Source: an uncultured bacterium
GTDB lineage: Bacteria; Planctomycetota; Phycisphaerae; Phycisphaerales; SM1A02
NCBI GenBank assembly: GCA_903891095.1
Contig: CAITDI010000043.1
Location: 19,318 to 83,317, forward strand
Length of the DNA stretch: 64,000 bases
Reading direction: 5' to 3'
A model generated the notes under the pieces. The model did not search any database, had not been told where the DNA came from, and worked only from the letters and a program-made list of their open reading frames with translations. The translations under genes and the position numbers were made by a program. Positions 8,706 to 17,042 of the stretch are shown piece by piece (the first letter of the stretch is position 1; each line of letters begins with the position of its first letter).

Positions 8706-9663
8706 GGGGGATGACCTCGCAAGTCTTGTCGATCCGGCGCATGAGGCCCTTCAGCACGTTGCCGGGGGCGAGCTCATGGAAAGCCGTCGTCGTGCGCGTG
8801 CCCGAGGTGCCGAGCACTTCGAGCAGGTTCGCGCAAGATTGGGCCCATCGTACAGGGGATACGAGCTGATCCACCAGCAGGCTGCGGAGAAGTTCAGGAT
8901 TTGCGGGGTCGTGCGGACGGGCGGTCACGTTGGACCAGACCTCGCACTTGAGCGCCGCAATCTGGACCTTGGCCAGCGCCTCGCCCAGCTTCTCGGCGGC
9001 GGGGGCCATGAGCGGGCTGTGGAACGCGCCCGCGACCTGGAGCTTGGTGGCGCGGACGCCGACATCGCCCGACACCGCGACCGCGCGGTCGCAGGCCTCG
9101 ATCGAGCCCGAAAGCACGATCTGGCCGGGGGCGTTGAAGTTCGCCGGCACCAGGCACTCGCCCGCCGCGGCTCCCGCGAGGGCGCGCGCGCAGACGTCGT
9201 TGGCCTGCGCCTCGTCGCCGCCGATCAGGGCGACCATGCCGCCCTTCGACGCTTCGGCGGCCTGCTGCATGAGCTGGCCGCGGCGCATGACGAGCCGCAG
9301 TCCGTCCTCGAAGCTGAACGCGCCCGCGAGGTGGAGCGCGGTGTACTCGCCGAGCGAAAGGCCCGCGACGGCGCGCACGCTGAGCGCTCGCAGTTCCTCG
9401 GGCAGCGCGTGGTGGCACGCGATGGCCGCGGCAAACAGCGCGGGCTGCGAGATGTCGGTGCGGCTGAGGACATCGATCGGGCCGTTGAACGCGATGTCGG
9501 TCAGCGAACGGCCGCCGACGGACGCCGACGCTGCGCTGCCCGCGAAGATGCGGTCGGCTTCATCGAGAAGCGCCTTTGCCTTGGGGCTTGCGTCGCACCA
9601 GGCCTTGGCCATGCCGACAGCCTGTGCACCTTGTCCGGGGCAGAGAAAGACGATGTGAGTCAT
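8692..9663 (-). CDS. fabD: Malonyl-CoA:ACP transacylase
   Basis: 323 residues starting MTHIVFLCPGQGAQ. Transfers malonyl from CoA to ACP. The GQGAQ oxyanion motif, the catalytic serine in GLSLGEYTAL and the histidine in GAFHSPLM are intact. The ATG at 9663 lies 2 nt after the fabH stop, indicating translational coupling; frame upstream of that is non-coding. It overlaps the following lipoprotein start by 14 nt. Internal Cys-containing segment DEAQANDVCARALAG varies in this family and is not a defect. Confidence 0.96.
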   Translation of the reverse strand: MTHIVFLCPGQGAQAVGMAKAWCDASPKAKALLDEADRIFAGSAASASVGGRSLTDIAFNGPIDVLSRTDISQPALFAAAIACHHALPEELRALSVRAVAGLSLGEYTALHLAGAFSFEDGLRLVMRRGQLMQQAAEASKGGMVALIGGDEAQANDVCARALAGAAAGECLVPANFNAPGQIVLSGSIEACDRAVAVSGDVGVRATKLQVAGAFHSPLMAPAAEKLGEALAKVQIAALKCEVWSNVTARPHDPANPELLRSLLVDQLVSPVRWAQSCANLLEVLGTSGTRTTTAFHELAPGNVLKGLMRRIDKTCEVIPHDAT

Positions 9664-9665
9664 GT

Positions 9666-10676
9666 TCAGGTGTTCCAGACGGACGAAGCCCACGTGAGGC
9701 CGCCACCGAAGGCGACCATCATGAAGGGCTTGCCCTTGGTGATCTTGCCGGCGCGCCACAGCTCGTCGAGGCAGAGCGGGACGCTGCCCGCGCTCGAATT
9801 GCCGTAGCGGTCGATGTTCACGTAGATCTTGGACGAATCGATGCCGAGCTTCTCGCGCGCCGCATCGATGATGCGGATGTTCGACTGGTGGCAGATCACC
9901 TGGCTCACGTCGTCGGGAGTGAGGCTCGTCTTCTTGAAGGCGTCTTCCATCACTTCCTTGAACTTCGTCACGGCGAAGCGGAAGACTTCCTTGCCGTTCA
10001 TGCGCAGCGAGCCGAGGCGGATCGGGTTGTCCGCATCCTCCGCAGGCACGTCGCTTTCACGGCGCGGGATGTAGAGCGCGTGCCAGCCCGAGCCGTCGGC
10101 GCCCATGTGCTGGTAGATGCAGCCCTTGGTCGGATCGGGATCGGCCTGGATGATCGCGCAGCCAGCGGCGTCGCCGAACAGGATCGACACCGAGCGGTCG
10201 GTGTAGTCGAGGATCGAGCTCATCGCCTCGGCGCCGAGCACGGCGATCGTGCGCGCGCGGCCGGCGCGGATCATCGCTTCGGCGGTGTTGAGCGCGTAGA
10301 CGAAGCCGCTGCACGCTGCGCCGAGATCGAACGCGGCGGCGTTCTTGGCGCCGACTGCGCCCGCGATGCGGCACGCGACCGACGGGCAGGTCATCTCCAT
10401 CGTGACCGTGGCGACGATCACGAAGTCGAGTTCCTCGGCCTTGATGCCGGCGCCTTCGATCGCACGCTCGAGCGCGCGCTGGGCGAGCGTCGAGCAGCCT
10501 TCGGTGCGGAGGTCGAGCACGCGGCGCTCGCGGATGCCGGTCCGCTGCGTGATCCACTCGTCGCTCGTGTCCATCATCCGCGCGAAATCGTCGTTGGTGA
10601 GGCGTCGATCGGGCACCGCGGAGCCGGTCCCGAGGATCCGAACGCCGCACGCGCCGCTGGGAAGCTGGCCCATCAT
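9666..10676 (-). CDS. fabH: 3-oxoacyl-ACP synthase III (KAS III)
   Basis: 336 residues; initiates fatty-acid synthesis by condensing acyl-CoA with malonyl-ACP. Catalytic triad: Cys in DLGAACSGFVYAL, His in VICHQSNIRI, Asn in YGNSSAGS. The C-terminal GGGLTWAS motif is conserved. Its ATG overlaps the plsX TGA by 4 nt (10673-10676). Standard rpmF-plsX-fabH-fabD order supports the name. Confidence 0.97.
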   Translation of the reverse strand: MMGQLPSGACGVRILGTGSAVPDRRLTNDDFARMMDTSDEWITQRTGIRERRVLDLRTEGCSTLAQRALERAIEGAGIKAEELDFVIVATVTMEMTCPSVACRIAGAVGAKNAAAFDLGAACSGFVYALNTAEAMIRAGRARTIAVLGAEAMSSILDYTDRSVSILFGDAAGCAIIQADPDPTKGCIYQHMGADGSGWHALYIPRRESDVPAEDADNPIRLGSLRMNGKEVFRFAVTKFKEVMEDAFKKTSLTPDDVSQVICHQSNIRIIDAAREKLGIDSSKIYVNIDRYGNSSAGSVPLCLDELWRAGKITKGKPFMMVAFGGGLTWASSVWNT

Positions 10677-11701
10677 GCTGCGGGCTCTTGGATCGTCTCG
10701 AGACGCGTGTTGATGATGTTGTTGATGCCGCTGCTCACGAAGAGCCGCGAGCGGAGGATCGCGTTCATCATCGTGCGCGACACGCTGGATCCGTGGGAAA
10801 TCAAGCAGGTTCCGTTCACGCCGAGCAGCGGGGCGCCGCCGTACTCGTGGTAGTCGTGCTTGGCGTAGATCGCCTTGACGACCGGCTCGAGCCGCACGGC
10901 GAGCTCGGGATCGGTCTCGAGCACCTGCTGCGCGATCGCCTGGAAGAGGCCCTTCGAAAGGCCTTCGGCGAGCTTGATCATGACGTTGCCGACGACGCCG
11001 TCGGTGATGACGACGTCTGCGTCGCCGTCAAACACGCCGCGTCCTTCGACGTAGCCGATGAAGTTGAGGTCTTCGGCGCCGCGGAGAAGATCGCGCGCGA
11101 CCTTCATCTCGCTGGTGCCCTTCTGCTCTTCGCCGCCGACGTTCATCAGCGCGACGCGCGGGTTCTTGATGCCGAGGATGGCGCGCGCGTACGCGTCGCC
11201 CATCACGCCGTACTGCGCGAGGTGGACGGGCTTCGGCTCGATGTTCGCGCCGACGTCGATGAGGACGATCGGACCCGCGAAGGTCGGGATCGTGACCGCG
11301 ATGCCGGGACGGATCACGTTCGGCAGGCGGCGCATGTACATCTGGCTCGCGGTGACGCAGGCGCCCGTGTTTCCAGCGGAAATCCAGGCGTCGCAGCGAT
11401 TGGGATGCTTGGAGCTCGAGTATTCCGCGGCACGGGAGATCGAGCTGTCGCGCTTGGAGCGGACGGCCTCGACGGGCGCGTCGTCCATCTCGATGACTTC
11501 GCTGCAGTGCACGACCTCGATCTTGGCGCCGGGGCCAGTCTTCGAGATTCCGCGCTCCTTGATGGCTTCCTCGATGATCTCGCCCTTGCCGAAGAGCACG
11601 AGCGTGTCCTCGGCGGGGAGCTTCGAGAGTGCCGCGAACGAGCCCTTCAGGATCTCGTCGGGCGCGTTGTCGCCACCCATGATGTCGACACCAATGCGCA
11701 T
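10673..11701 (-). CDS. plsX: Phosphate acyltransferase
   Basis: 342 residues starting MRIGVDIMGGDNAP, the PlsX hallmark. Converts acyl-ACP to acyl-phosphate for phosphatidic acid synthesis; peripheral inner-membrane enzyme. Further motifs: SKRDSSISRA, WISAGNTGACV, GANIEPKP and the C-terminal GAPLLGVNGTCLISHGSS. It follows rpmF by 165 nt, with a small hairpin between, and overlaps fabH by 4 nt. Confidence 0.97.
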   Translation of the reverse strand: MRIGVDIMGGDNAPDEILKGSFAALSKLPAEDTLVLFGKGEIIEEAIKERGISKTGPGAKIEVVHCSEVIEMDDAPVEAVRSKRDSSISRAAEYSSSKHPNRCDAWISAGNTGACVTASQMYMRRLPNVIRPGIAVTIPTFAGPIVLIDVGANIEPKPVHLAQYGVMGDAYARAILGIKNPRVALMNVGGEEQKGTSEMKVARDLLRGAEDLNFIGYVEGRGVFDGDADVVITDGVVGNVMIKLAEGLSKGLFQAIAQQVLETDPELAVRLEPVVKAIYAKHDYHEYGGAPLLGVNGTCLISHGSSVSRTMMNAILRSRLFVSSGINNIINTRLETIQEPAA

Positions 11702-11828
11702 GGCGTGCTGTCCTCTATGCAGAAAGAAGCCGGGGAAGAACCGGGAACGCGGGCGCGTACTTTACGAGATCCCAAAGAACAGGGAGCCTCGCGACGGGCC
11801 ATGCCTTGATGAACGCACGAAAACGAAC

Positions 11829-11846
11829 ATGCGCCCGAAGGCGCAT
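11829..11846 (-). terminator. UUCG-capped hairpin after rpmF
   Basis: On the minus strand ATGCGCC-ttcg-GGCGCAT (7-bp stem, UUCG tetraloop) is followed by a T-rich stretch (GTTCGTTTTCG). It lies 20 nt after the rpmF stop and before plsX, so partial termination would give more rpmF than plsX message. Inference from structure only. Confidence 0.5.
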
Positions 11847-11866
11847 GATCACTCGCGGACGGTCAA

Positions 11867-12055
11867 TCAGGCCGCAGGGCCCTTGCCGTTCTTGATCTGG
11901 AGACCGGGGCGCACATAGCCGCACGACGAGCACGCGGTGTGCGAGCGCTTCGCGGCGCCGCAGTTGGGGCACAGGGTGGTGTGCGCAGCCTTGATCGCCT
12001 GGTGGGCGCGACGACGACGGGTACGACCGGGGGAGCAGCGGAACGGAGGAACCAT
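11867..12055 (-). CDS. rpmF: 50S ribosomal protein L32
   Basis: 62 residues. The basic start (PFRCSPGRTRRRRAHQ) and zinc-ribbon cysteines CPNC and CSSCGYVRP are the L32 signature. Part of the large ribosomal subunit. First gene of the rpmF-plsX-fab block, a common bacterial linkage of translation to lipid synthesis. A consensus promoter lies at 12148-12175, giving a leader of about 85 nt. The YceD/DUF177 gene that often precedes rpmF is not present; no gene is seen between 12056 and 12306. Confidence 0.95.
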   Translation of the reverse strand: MVPPFRCSPGRTRRRRAHQAIKAAHTTLCPNCGAAKRSHTACSSCGYVRPGLQIKNGKGPAA

Positions 12056-12147
12056 GTTCGAACTCTTTCAGTGAGGGCGTTGGTGATTGCACCGATGCCC
12101 GAAGATGCGAGGACGCATGTCGTCCGCGCGGCGAATACAGAAGGGGA

Positions 12148-12175
12148 AGTCTAGAAAAACCGCGCGATCTGTCAA
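12148..12175 (-). promoter_or_regulatory. Consensus sigma70-type promoter of rpmF-plsX-fab
   Basis: Minus strand: TTGACA (12170-12175), 16-nt spacer, TAGACT (12148-12153). Best -35/-10 pair in the window. Predicted transcription start near 12141. Confidence 0.8.
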
Positions 12176-12294
12176 GGCATTCGGCGACGCGCTGCGCGTC
12201 TGCGCGGCGTGAGGTCAGATAACGCCGAGCGGTTTCGCGCGGCGGTTCGCGCGGGCAAACATGCACGCGCACTCGTGCGCGGGTCGGCTTTCGC

Positions 12295-12300
12295 TACGCT
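12295..12300 (+). promoter_or_regulatory. Candidate -10 box (TACGCT) of rnhA
   Basis: TACGCT ends 6 nt before the rnhA ATG at 12307, so the message would start at the start codon. No clear -35. Confidence 0.5.
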
Positions 12301-12306
12301 CCCGCG

Positions 12307-12750
12307 ATGCCCTCTCCATTTGATGTCGAGCTCTTTACCGACGGCGCGTGCTCTGGAAATCCCGGCCCAGGCGGCTGGGGATACGTGATGCGCGTGGCCG
12401 GCGTCGAGACCGAAGGTGCCGGCGGAGAGCAGCGCACCACCAACAACCGCATGGAGCTCCTCGGCGCGATCGAGGGCCTCAAGAAGTTGGACAAGCCGTC
12501 CCGCGTCCGGCTGGTGAGCGACTCGCAGTACCTCGTGAAGGGCCTGAACGAGTGGATCGACGGCTGGAAGCGCCGCGGTTGGCGCCGCAAGGAAGGCCCC
12601 GTCCTCAATGTCGAGCTCTGGCAGGAGCTCGATCGCCTGCGCCTGATCCACCAGATCAAGGCCGAGTGGGTGCGCGGCCATGTCGGCCATCCTGAGAACG
12701 AGCGGTGCGATCGGCTCGCTGTCGGGGTTATTGACCAATTCCGCAGGTGA
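12307..12750 (+). CDS. rnhA: Ribonuclease HI
   Basis: 147 residues. Cleaves RNA in RNA-DNA hybrids. Catalytic carboxylates are visible: Asp in FTDGACSGNPGPGG, Glu in TTNNRMELL, Asp in SDSQYLVKG and the last Asp in HPENERCDRLA, with the loop His in RGHVGHPENE. Length is close to E. coli RNase HI (155). Monocistronic between the divergent rpmF operon and rpsL; a TACGCT box 6 nt ahead of the ATG suggests a leaderless message. Confidence 0.96.
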   Translation: MPSPFDVELFTDGACSGNPGPGGWGYVMRVAGVETEGAGGEQRTTNNRMELLGAIEGLKKLDKPSRVRLVSDSQYLVKGLNEWIDGWKRRGWRRKEGPVLNVELWQELDRLRLIHQIKAEWVRGHVGHPENERCDRLAVGVIDQFRR

Positions 12751-12800
12751 GCGATTTCACTGCAAATTCCCGCCTCGGCGACACACGACGCGGGAAGCGC

Positions 12801-12829
12801 TTGCGTCGCGCCGCGCGCTCCGTTACGCT
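12801..12829 (+). promoter_or_regulatory. Promoter of rpsL
   Basis: TTGCGT (12801-12806), 17-nt spacer, TACGCT (12824-12829). Predicted start near 12836, a leader of about 20 nt before the rpsL ATG. A second -10-like TACTTT lies closer to the gene. Confidence 0.6.
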
Positions 12830-12855
12830 TGACGACCCTACTTTAAGAGTCACCG

Positions 12856-13248
12856 ATGCCCACGATCAATCAGCTCGTCCGTAAGCCCCGCGTTGTCCAG
12901 GCCTCCAAGTCGAAGGTCAAGGACCTCATGGCATGCCCGCAAAAGCGCGGCGTTTGCCTGCAGGTTCGCACTGTCACCCCGAAGAAGCCGAACTCCGCGC
13001 TTCGCAAGGTGTGCCGTGTTCGTCTGACCAATGGCAAGGAAGTCACCGCGTACATCGGTGGCGAAGGCCACAACCTGCAGGAGCACTCGATCGTGCTCGT
13101 GCGTGGTGGTCGTGTGCGTGACCTCCCCGGCGTGCGCTACCACGTTGTGCGTGGCGCTCTCGACTGCCTCGGCGTCGACGGCCGCAAGAAGGGCCGCTCG
13201 CAGTACGGCGTCAAGAAGAAGGCCGCGACTGCCGCCAAGAAGAAGTAA
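12856..13248 (+). CDS. rpsL: 30S ribosomal protein S12
   Basis: 130 residues beginning [12 protein letters not shown]. The decoding-centre loops [13 protein letters not shown] and [16 protein letters not shown] are intact; the lysine at the usual streptomycin-resistance position is the wild-type residue. The C-terminus is extended by an Ala/Lys-rich tail ([11 protein letters not shown]). Followed by rpsG after 156 nt as in the str operon, but fusA and tuf do not follow; the operon ends after rpsG. Confidence 0.98.
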   Translation: MPTINQLVRKPRVVQASKSKVKDLMACPQKRGVCLQVRTVTPKKPNSALRKVCRVRLTNGKEVTAYIGGEGHNLQEHSIVLVRGGRVRDLPGVRYHVVRGALDCLGVDGRKKGRSQYGVKKKAATAAKKK

Positions 13249-13404
13249 TCCGAATCAATTCACCACATAGCCCGGTCGTGGCCCTCGCTGGAGGACCCGG
13301 GCACTGAGTAATCGCGGATTCGAATCTTCGGGAATGCCCATCTCCCGTCCGCGGTGAAGAGGGTCGAGGCTTTCGCCAAGACCAACAGCCACAGGAGTAT
13401 TCAT

Positions 13405-13902
13405 ATGGCCCGTCATTTCAAGCGTCCCGACGATGTGTGGCTCAAGCCCGACCCGCGCTTCCAGGACAAGGTCCTGTCGAAGTTCATCAACTGCGTCATG
13501 ATCGGCGGCGAGAAGGCCACCGCGCAGCGCTGCGTGTACGGCGCGCTCGACGCGATCCAGGTTCGCCTCGACAAGGAGAAGTCGGAAACCATGCCGCGCT
13601 CCGCGATCGAGCTGTTCCACCTCGCGCTTGAGAACGTGCGTCCGGCGGTCGAAGTCCGCTCGAAGCGCGTCGGTGGTGCGAACTACCAGGTCCCGATGCA
13701 GCTGAACAAGCGTCGCCAGCAGTCGCTCTCGTTCCGCTGGCTTATCGATGCCGCGCGCGACGAGAAGGGCCGCCCCATGCACCTCCGCCTCGCGAAGGAA
13801 TTCTGGGATGCCGCCAAGAACGAAGGCAAGGCAGTGACCACCAAGGAAAACACCCACCGCATGGCTGACGCGAACAAGGCGTTCGCGCACTTTGCTTGGT
13901 GA
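13405..13902 (+). CDS. rpsG: 30S ribosomal protein S7
   Basis: 165 residues starting MARHFKRPDDVWLKPDPRF. Nucleates folding of the 16S 3' domain. Family blocks MIGGEKATAQRCVYGAL, RVGGANYQVPM and RWLIDAARDEKG are clear; about nine residues longer than the E. coli protein. ATG at 13405 is preceded by AGGAG at 7 nt; an in-frame extension upstream has no support. Followed by an 80-bp tandem repeat and a strong terminator instead of fusA. Confidence 0.97.
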   Translation: MARHFKRPDDVWLKPDPRFQDKVLSKFINCVMIGGEKATAQRCVYGALDAIQVRLDKEKSETMPRSAIELFHLALENVRPAVEVRSKRVGGANYQVPMQLNKRRQQSLSFRWLIDAARDEKGRPMHLRLAKEFWDAAKNEGKAVTTKENTHRMADANKAFAHFAW

Positions 13903-13914
13903 CCGTCATTATTT

Positions 13915-14110
13915 GAGCGGTCGCAGCTGCGGCTGCTTCCTTTGGTGGGGATTGCGCCAAAGCGAGCGCGCGCACGGCGCGAGTGCGAAATGACGAGCGG
14001 TCGCAGCTGCGGCTGCTTCCTTTGGCGGGGACTGCGCCAGAGCGAGCGCGCGCACGGCGCGAGCGCGAAATGACGAGCGGTCGCAGCTGCGGCTGCTTCC
14101 TTTGGTGCTC
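13915..14110 (+). repeat. 80-bp tandem repeat, 2.5 copies, after rpsG
   Basis: Units start at 13915, 13995 and 14075 (period exactly 80; third copy cut at about 36 nt). Each begins GAGCGGTCGCAGCTGCGG, continues with GCTGCTTCCTTTGG and then GCGAGCGCGCGCACGGCGCGAG. Units 1 and 2 differ at only a few bases. GCAGC-tgcg-GCTGC can form a small hairpin in each. The same head sequence follows nadA, the hotdog gene at 60991, ispE, sucD and fabF. This array and the terminator after it occupy the 328-nt gap 13903-14230; no gene is seen. Confidence 0.9.
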
Positions 14111-14149
14111 GCACGACAACTCAACGCTCGCTTCGGCGGGTGGATGGCA

Positions 14150-14188
14150 AAAACTAAGGGCGCCCCTTCGCGGGCGCCCTTAGTTTTT
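14150..14188 (+). terminator. Strong intrinsic terminator between convergent genes
   Basis: A 16-bp perfect stem (14150-14165 with 14172-14187; sequence AAAACTAAGGGCGCCC) and a 6-nt loop with T-runs on the plus side and A-runs on the other, so it can work in both directions: for rpsG (+) and for the lipoprotein gene at 14231 (-). Confidence 0.9.
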
Positions 14189-14230
14189 CTCTTGGTGTTT
14201 TTCTCTTGGTGTGTTTCTCCGCCGCTGCGC

Positions 14231-14626
14231 TCACTCCGCGGCGCGCGCCTGCACGGTCATCGACTTCGAGTGGCCATCGAGTTCGATCACCTTTGTGTCG
14301 ACCACGATGCTGCTGCCCTCGCGGCGCGACGTGACTTCGATGCGCATCCCGGTGAAGCCCTCGTGGAGGTTCGCGCCGATCTCCGCCATCGCGGGCTGGC
14401 CGATGTAGGTCAGCAGCCTCGGTGCGGCGATCATGTTGCCGCTCGCGTCCTGCACGGTGATCTCGATCAGCACTTCCTCGCGCCCATCGTTGGGATCCGA
14501 GTCGGGCGGCAGCGTGGCGCGCACGCCGATGATGCGCTCGGAGCGCTGCTCGGCCGCGCACGACGCGAGCATGAGGCAAGCGAGCAGGGCGGCGGCCGAT
14601 GGCGGAATGATGTTGCTGCGGTGCAT
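14231..14626 (-). CDS. Putative lipoprotein of unknown function
   Basis: 131 residues with a signal peptide and lipobox LMLASC (Cys about residue 23). The mature part is beta-rich: VLIEITVQDASG, LTYIGQPAMAEIG, MRIEVTSRREGSSIVVDTKVIELDG. The GQPA.AEIG element recalls short strands of secretion-channel accessory proteins, but I cannot assign a family. Monocistronic, divergent from the H-NOX gene. Confidence 0.7.
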   Translation of the reverse strand: MHRSNIIPPSAAALLACLMLASCAAEQRSERIIGVRATLPPDSDPNDGREEVLIEITVQDASGNMIAAPRLLTYIGQPAMAEIGANLHEGFTGMRIEVTSRREGSSIVVDTKVIELDGHSKSMTVQARAAE

Positions 14627-14715
14627 GGCGGGGTTGTAGCAGTTTCGGCGGGCTCGTTGCGAAACAGGCGATTTCCCGCAGCGAGAGTGCGGTTCGTCCT
14701 GTGCGCTCGACCCGC

Positions 14716-14721
14716 TACGCT
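14716..14721 (+). promoter_or_regulatory. Candidate -10 box (TACGCT) of the H-NOX/kinase operon
   Basis: TACGCT ends 6 nt before the ATG at 14728. No -35 of note. Confidence 0.5.
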
Positions 14722-14727
14722 ACGAGG

Positions 14728-15297
14728 ATGTACGGACTCATCAACAAAGCCGTCGAGGGGCTCGTTCGCAGCAAGTTCGGCGACGCGACCTGGGACAAGA
14801 TCCGCACGCGCGCGGGGCTGCCCGATGAGCCGTTCATCTCGATGGAGCAGTACGACGACAAGACGACGTACGACCTCGTCGGTGCCGCAAGCGCGGTGCT
14901 CGGCGCGCCTGGCGAGGCGATCCTCGAGGAGTTCGGCTACTACTGGACCAAGTACACCGCCGAGGCGGGCTACGGCGAACTCATGAAGAGCGCGGGCAAG
15001 ACGCTGCCCGAGTTCCTGCGGAACCTCGACCAGATGCACACGCGCGTCAAGCTGAGCTTTCCGCATCTCGCGCCGCCGAGCTTCTCGGTGACCGACGAGA
15101 CGAGCTCGAGCCTCACGCTCCACTACTACAGCGATCGCGCGGGCCTCGCGCCGCTTGTCGTCGGGCTGCTGCGCGGCCTCGGCGACCGATTCAACGTCGA
15201 CATCGTCACGCGCTCCGAGCGTGTGAACGAGGGTCCGAGGCCGCACGACCTCTTCCGTCTCACCTGGACGCCGCGCGCGGGGAACGCACACGCGTGA
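14728..15297 (+). CDS. H-NOX heme nitric-oxide sensor
   Basis: 189 residues beginning MYGLINKAVEGLVRSKFG, the H-NOX N-terminus. The proximal heme ligand is H104 in LRNLDQMHTRV, and the porphyrin-carboxylate motif YxSxR is Y133-Y-S135-D-R137. At the distal-pocket position where oxygen-binding members have Tyr, no Tyr is apparent, which favours NO selectivity (inference). The stop overlaps the GTG of the downstream hybrid kinase by 4 nt, so the pair forms an NO-responsive two-component input. The start at 14728 is set by homology and a TACGCT box 6 nt upstream. Confidence 0.95.
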   Translation: MYGLINKAVEGLVRSKFGDATWDKIRTRAGLPDEPFISMEQYDDKTTYDLVGAASAVLGAPGEAILEEFGYYWTKYTAEAGYGELMKSAGKTLPEFLRNLDQMHTRVKLSFPHLAPPSFSVTDETSSSLTLHYYSDRAGLAPLVVGLLRGLGDRFNVDIVTRSERVNEGPRPHDLFRLTWTPRAGNAHA

Positions 15298-16934
15298 GCG
15301 CAGGCAGCGAAAGAGGCTCCGAAAGCGACGCGCAGCTCGTGAGCGAGCTGTTTCCGTTCTCCATCAGCTTTGACGGCGGGATGCGCGTCACGGCGGTCGG
15401 CGCTCGTTGGGCGACGTTCGCGCCGGCGGTGCGCGTGGGCGAGTCGTTTCTCGATCACTTCGAGATCGAGCGCCCGACCCAGGTCCATACCTGCGACGAC
15501 ATCCGCCAGCACACGACCGATGTGTTCGTGATGGTGCTCAAGGCGCGGCCCGACTTCAAGCTGCGCGGGCAGTTCGTCGCGCGCGCGGACGACCTCAAGT
15601 TCGTCGGCGGGCCGTGGATCACGCGCATTTCCGATCTTCCGCGGTTCGGGCTCGAGCTGTCGGATTTCCCGCCGCACGATCCGCGCGGCGACTTCCTGGT
15701 GCTGCTCCAGACGCAGGAGTCGACGCTCGCCGACCTCAAGGGCCTCGCCGCGCGGCTGCGCGCGACGGGCGCCAAGATGGAAGCGGAGATGAAGCTGCGC
15801 GAGCAGTTCGAGGCGCAGGCGCGGCAGAGCCAGAAGCTCGAGGCCGTCGCGCGTCTCGCGGGCGGCATCGCGCACGACTTCAACAACATCCTCATGGCGG
15901 TGCAGGGCTACGTGGCGCTCTCGCTCTCGCGCATTCCGCCGGGCGATCCGGTGCGCGCGTGGGTCGAGGAGATCCGCAAGGCCGGCGACCGCGCGGCGGA
16001 CCTCACGCGGCAGCTGCTCGCGTACAGCCGCCAGCAGGTGCTGCGTCCGAGCGCGCTCGACCTTGCGCGCGAGATGCGCGAGTTCGAGAAGCTGCTGCGC
16101 TCGCTGATCGGCGAACGCATCCGCCTCACGGTCGTGTGCGACGAAGGCCTCGGCTTTGTCTGGGCCGACGGCACCGCGATCAACCAGATCGTGATGAACC
16201 TCTCGCTCAACGCGCGCGATGCGATGCCCAACGGCGGCGAGCTCGAGATCCGCCTGCGCGCGCGCAGCGACATGCCGAACACGACGGTCGACGCGGACGG
16301 CTTTATCGAGCTCTCCGTGCGCGACACGGGCATCGGCATGGATGCTGCGACGAGGGCGCGCGCGTTCGAGCCGTTCTTCACGACCAAGGAAGTCGGCAAG
16401 GGCAGCGGCCTCGGGCTCGCGCAGGTCTACGGACTTGTCGAGCAGTGCCACGGTGCGATCGAGGTCGAGTCGGAGCCGGGCAGGGGATCGCTCTTCCGCG
16501 TGCTGCTGCCGCGGATCAAGTCGGTCGAGCCTGCGGCGCCGGCGCTGGTGCAGCACGCCGCCGGCGGTCGTGGCGAGCGTCTGCTGCTGGTCGAGGACGA
16601 GCCGCTCGTTCGCAAGCTGCTCGAGCAACTGCTGTCGCGCGCGGGATACCAGGTGAGTTCGTCGGGCGATCCGCTCGATGCGCTCGCGATCGCCGAGCGC
16701 GAGGCGCCGTTCGATGCGGTGGTGACCGATGTCGTGATGGCGGGCATGACGGGACCTGAGTTCGCGGTCAAGCTCGAGGAACTGCGCGGGCCGGTGCCGA
16801 CGATCTTCATGTCGGGCCACACCGAGGACGAGTTCATCCGCTCGGGTTCGCTCGGCACGCACCAGCGCTACATGCCCAAGCCGTTCTCGCCTGCGGATCT
16901 TCTTGCGAAGGTTCGCGAGCTGCTGGATGTTTGA
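15294..16934 (+). CDS. Hybrid sensor histidine kinase with H-NOX-associated N-terminal domain and receiver
   Basis: 546 residues, GTG start overlapping the H-NOX stop. Residues about 10-135 look like the HNOBA (H-NOX-associated, PAS-like) domain, followed by a coiled-coil linker (about 140-185), the phospho-acceptor His194 in AGGIAHDFNN, and an ATPase domain with N (LSLNARDAMPNGG), G1 (VRDTGIGMD), F (FEPFFTTK) and G2 (GSGLGLAQVYG) boxes. A C-terminal receiver carries D479 in VVTDVVMAGMTGPEF. No transmembrane segment, so cytoplasmic. NO binding to the H-NOX partner should tune autophosphorylation; the output protein after the receiver is not encoded nearby. Confidence 0.93.
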   Translation: MSAGSERGSESDAQLVSELFPFSISFDGGMRVTAVGARWATFAPAVRVGESFLDHFEIERPTQVHTCDDIRQHTTDVFVMVLKARPDFKLRGQFVARADDLKFVGGPWITRISDLPRFGLELSDFPPHDPRGDFLVLLQTQESTLADLKGLAARLRATGAKMEAEMKLREQFEAQARQSQKLEAVARLAGGIAHDFNNILMAVQGYVALSLSRIPPGDPVRAWVEEIRKAGDRAADLTRQLLAYSRQQVLRPSALDLAREMREFEKLLRSLIGERIRLTVVCDEGLGFVWADGTAINQIVMNLSLNARDAMPNGGELEIRLRARSDMPNTTVDADGFIELSVRDTGIGMDAATRARAFEPFFTTKEVGKGSGLGLAQVYGLVEQCHGAIEVESEPGRGSLFRVLLPRIKSVEPAAPALVQHAAGGRGERLLLVEDEPLVRKLLEQLLSRAGYQVSSSGDPLDALAIAEREAPFDAVVTDVVMAGMTGPEFAVKLEELRGPVPTIFMSGHTEDEFIRSGSLGTHQRYMPKPFSPADLLAKVRELLDV

Positions 16935-17042
16935 TGCGCGACGCGCGATTCGCGCGCAAAAGTGTCGGATTTCTAGGAACGCCGCGAAACGGCGGTAGTG
17001 TCGCGCGCGCTTGATGGCGGGGGCCATCGCGAAGGAGGCGAC

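Noticed and set aside
12856..13902. Complete str operon (rpsL-rpsG-fusA-tuf)
   Set aside because: After rpsG there is only a repeat array and terminator; no fusA or tuf frame follows.
13915..14110. CRISPR array or tRNA cluster
   Set aside because: Exact 80-bp tandem units with no spacer variation and no cloverleaf or conserved TTCRANY loop.
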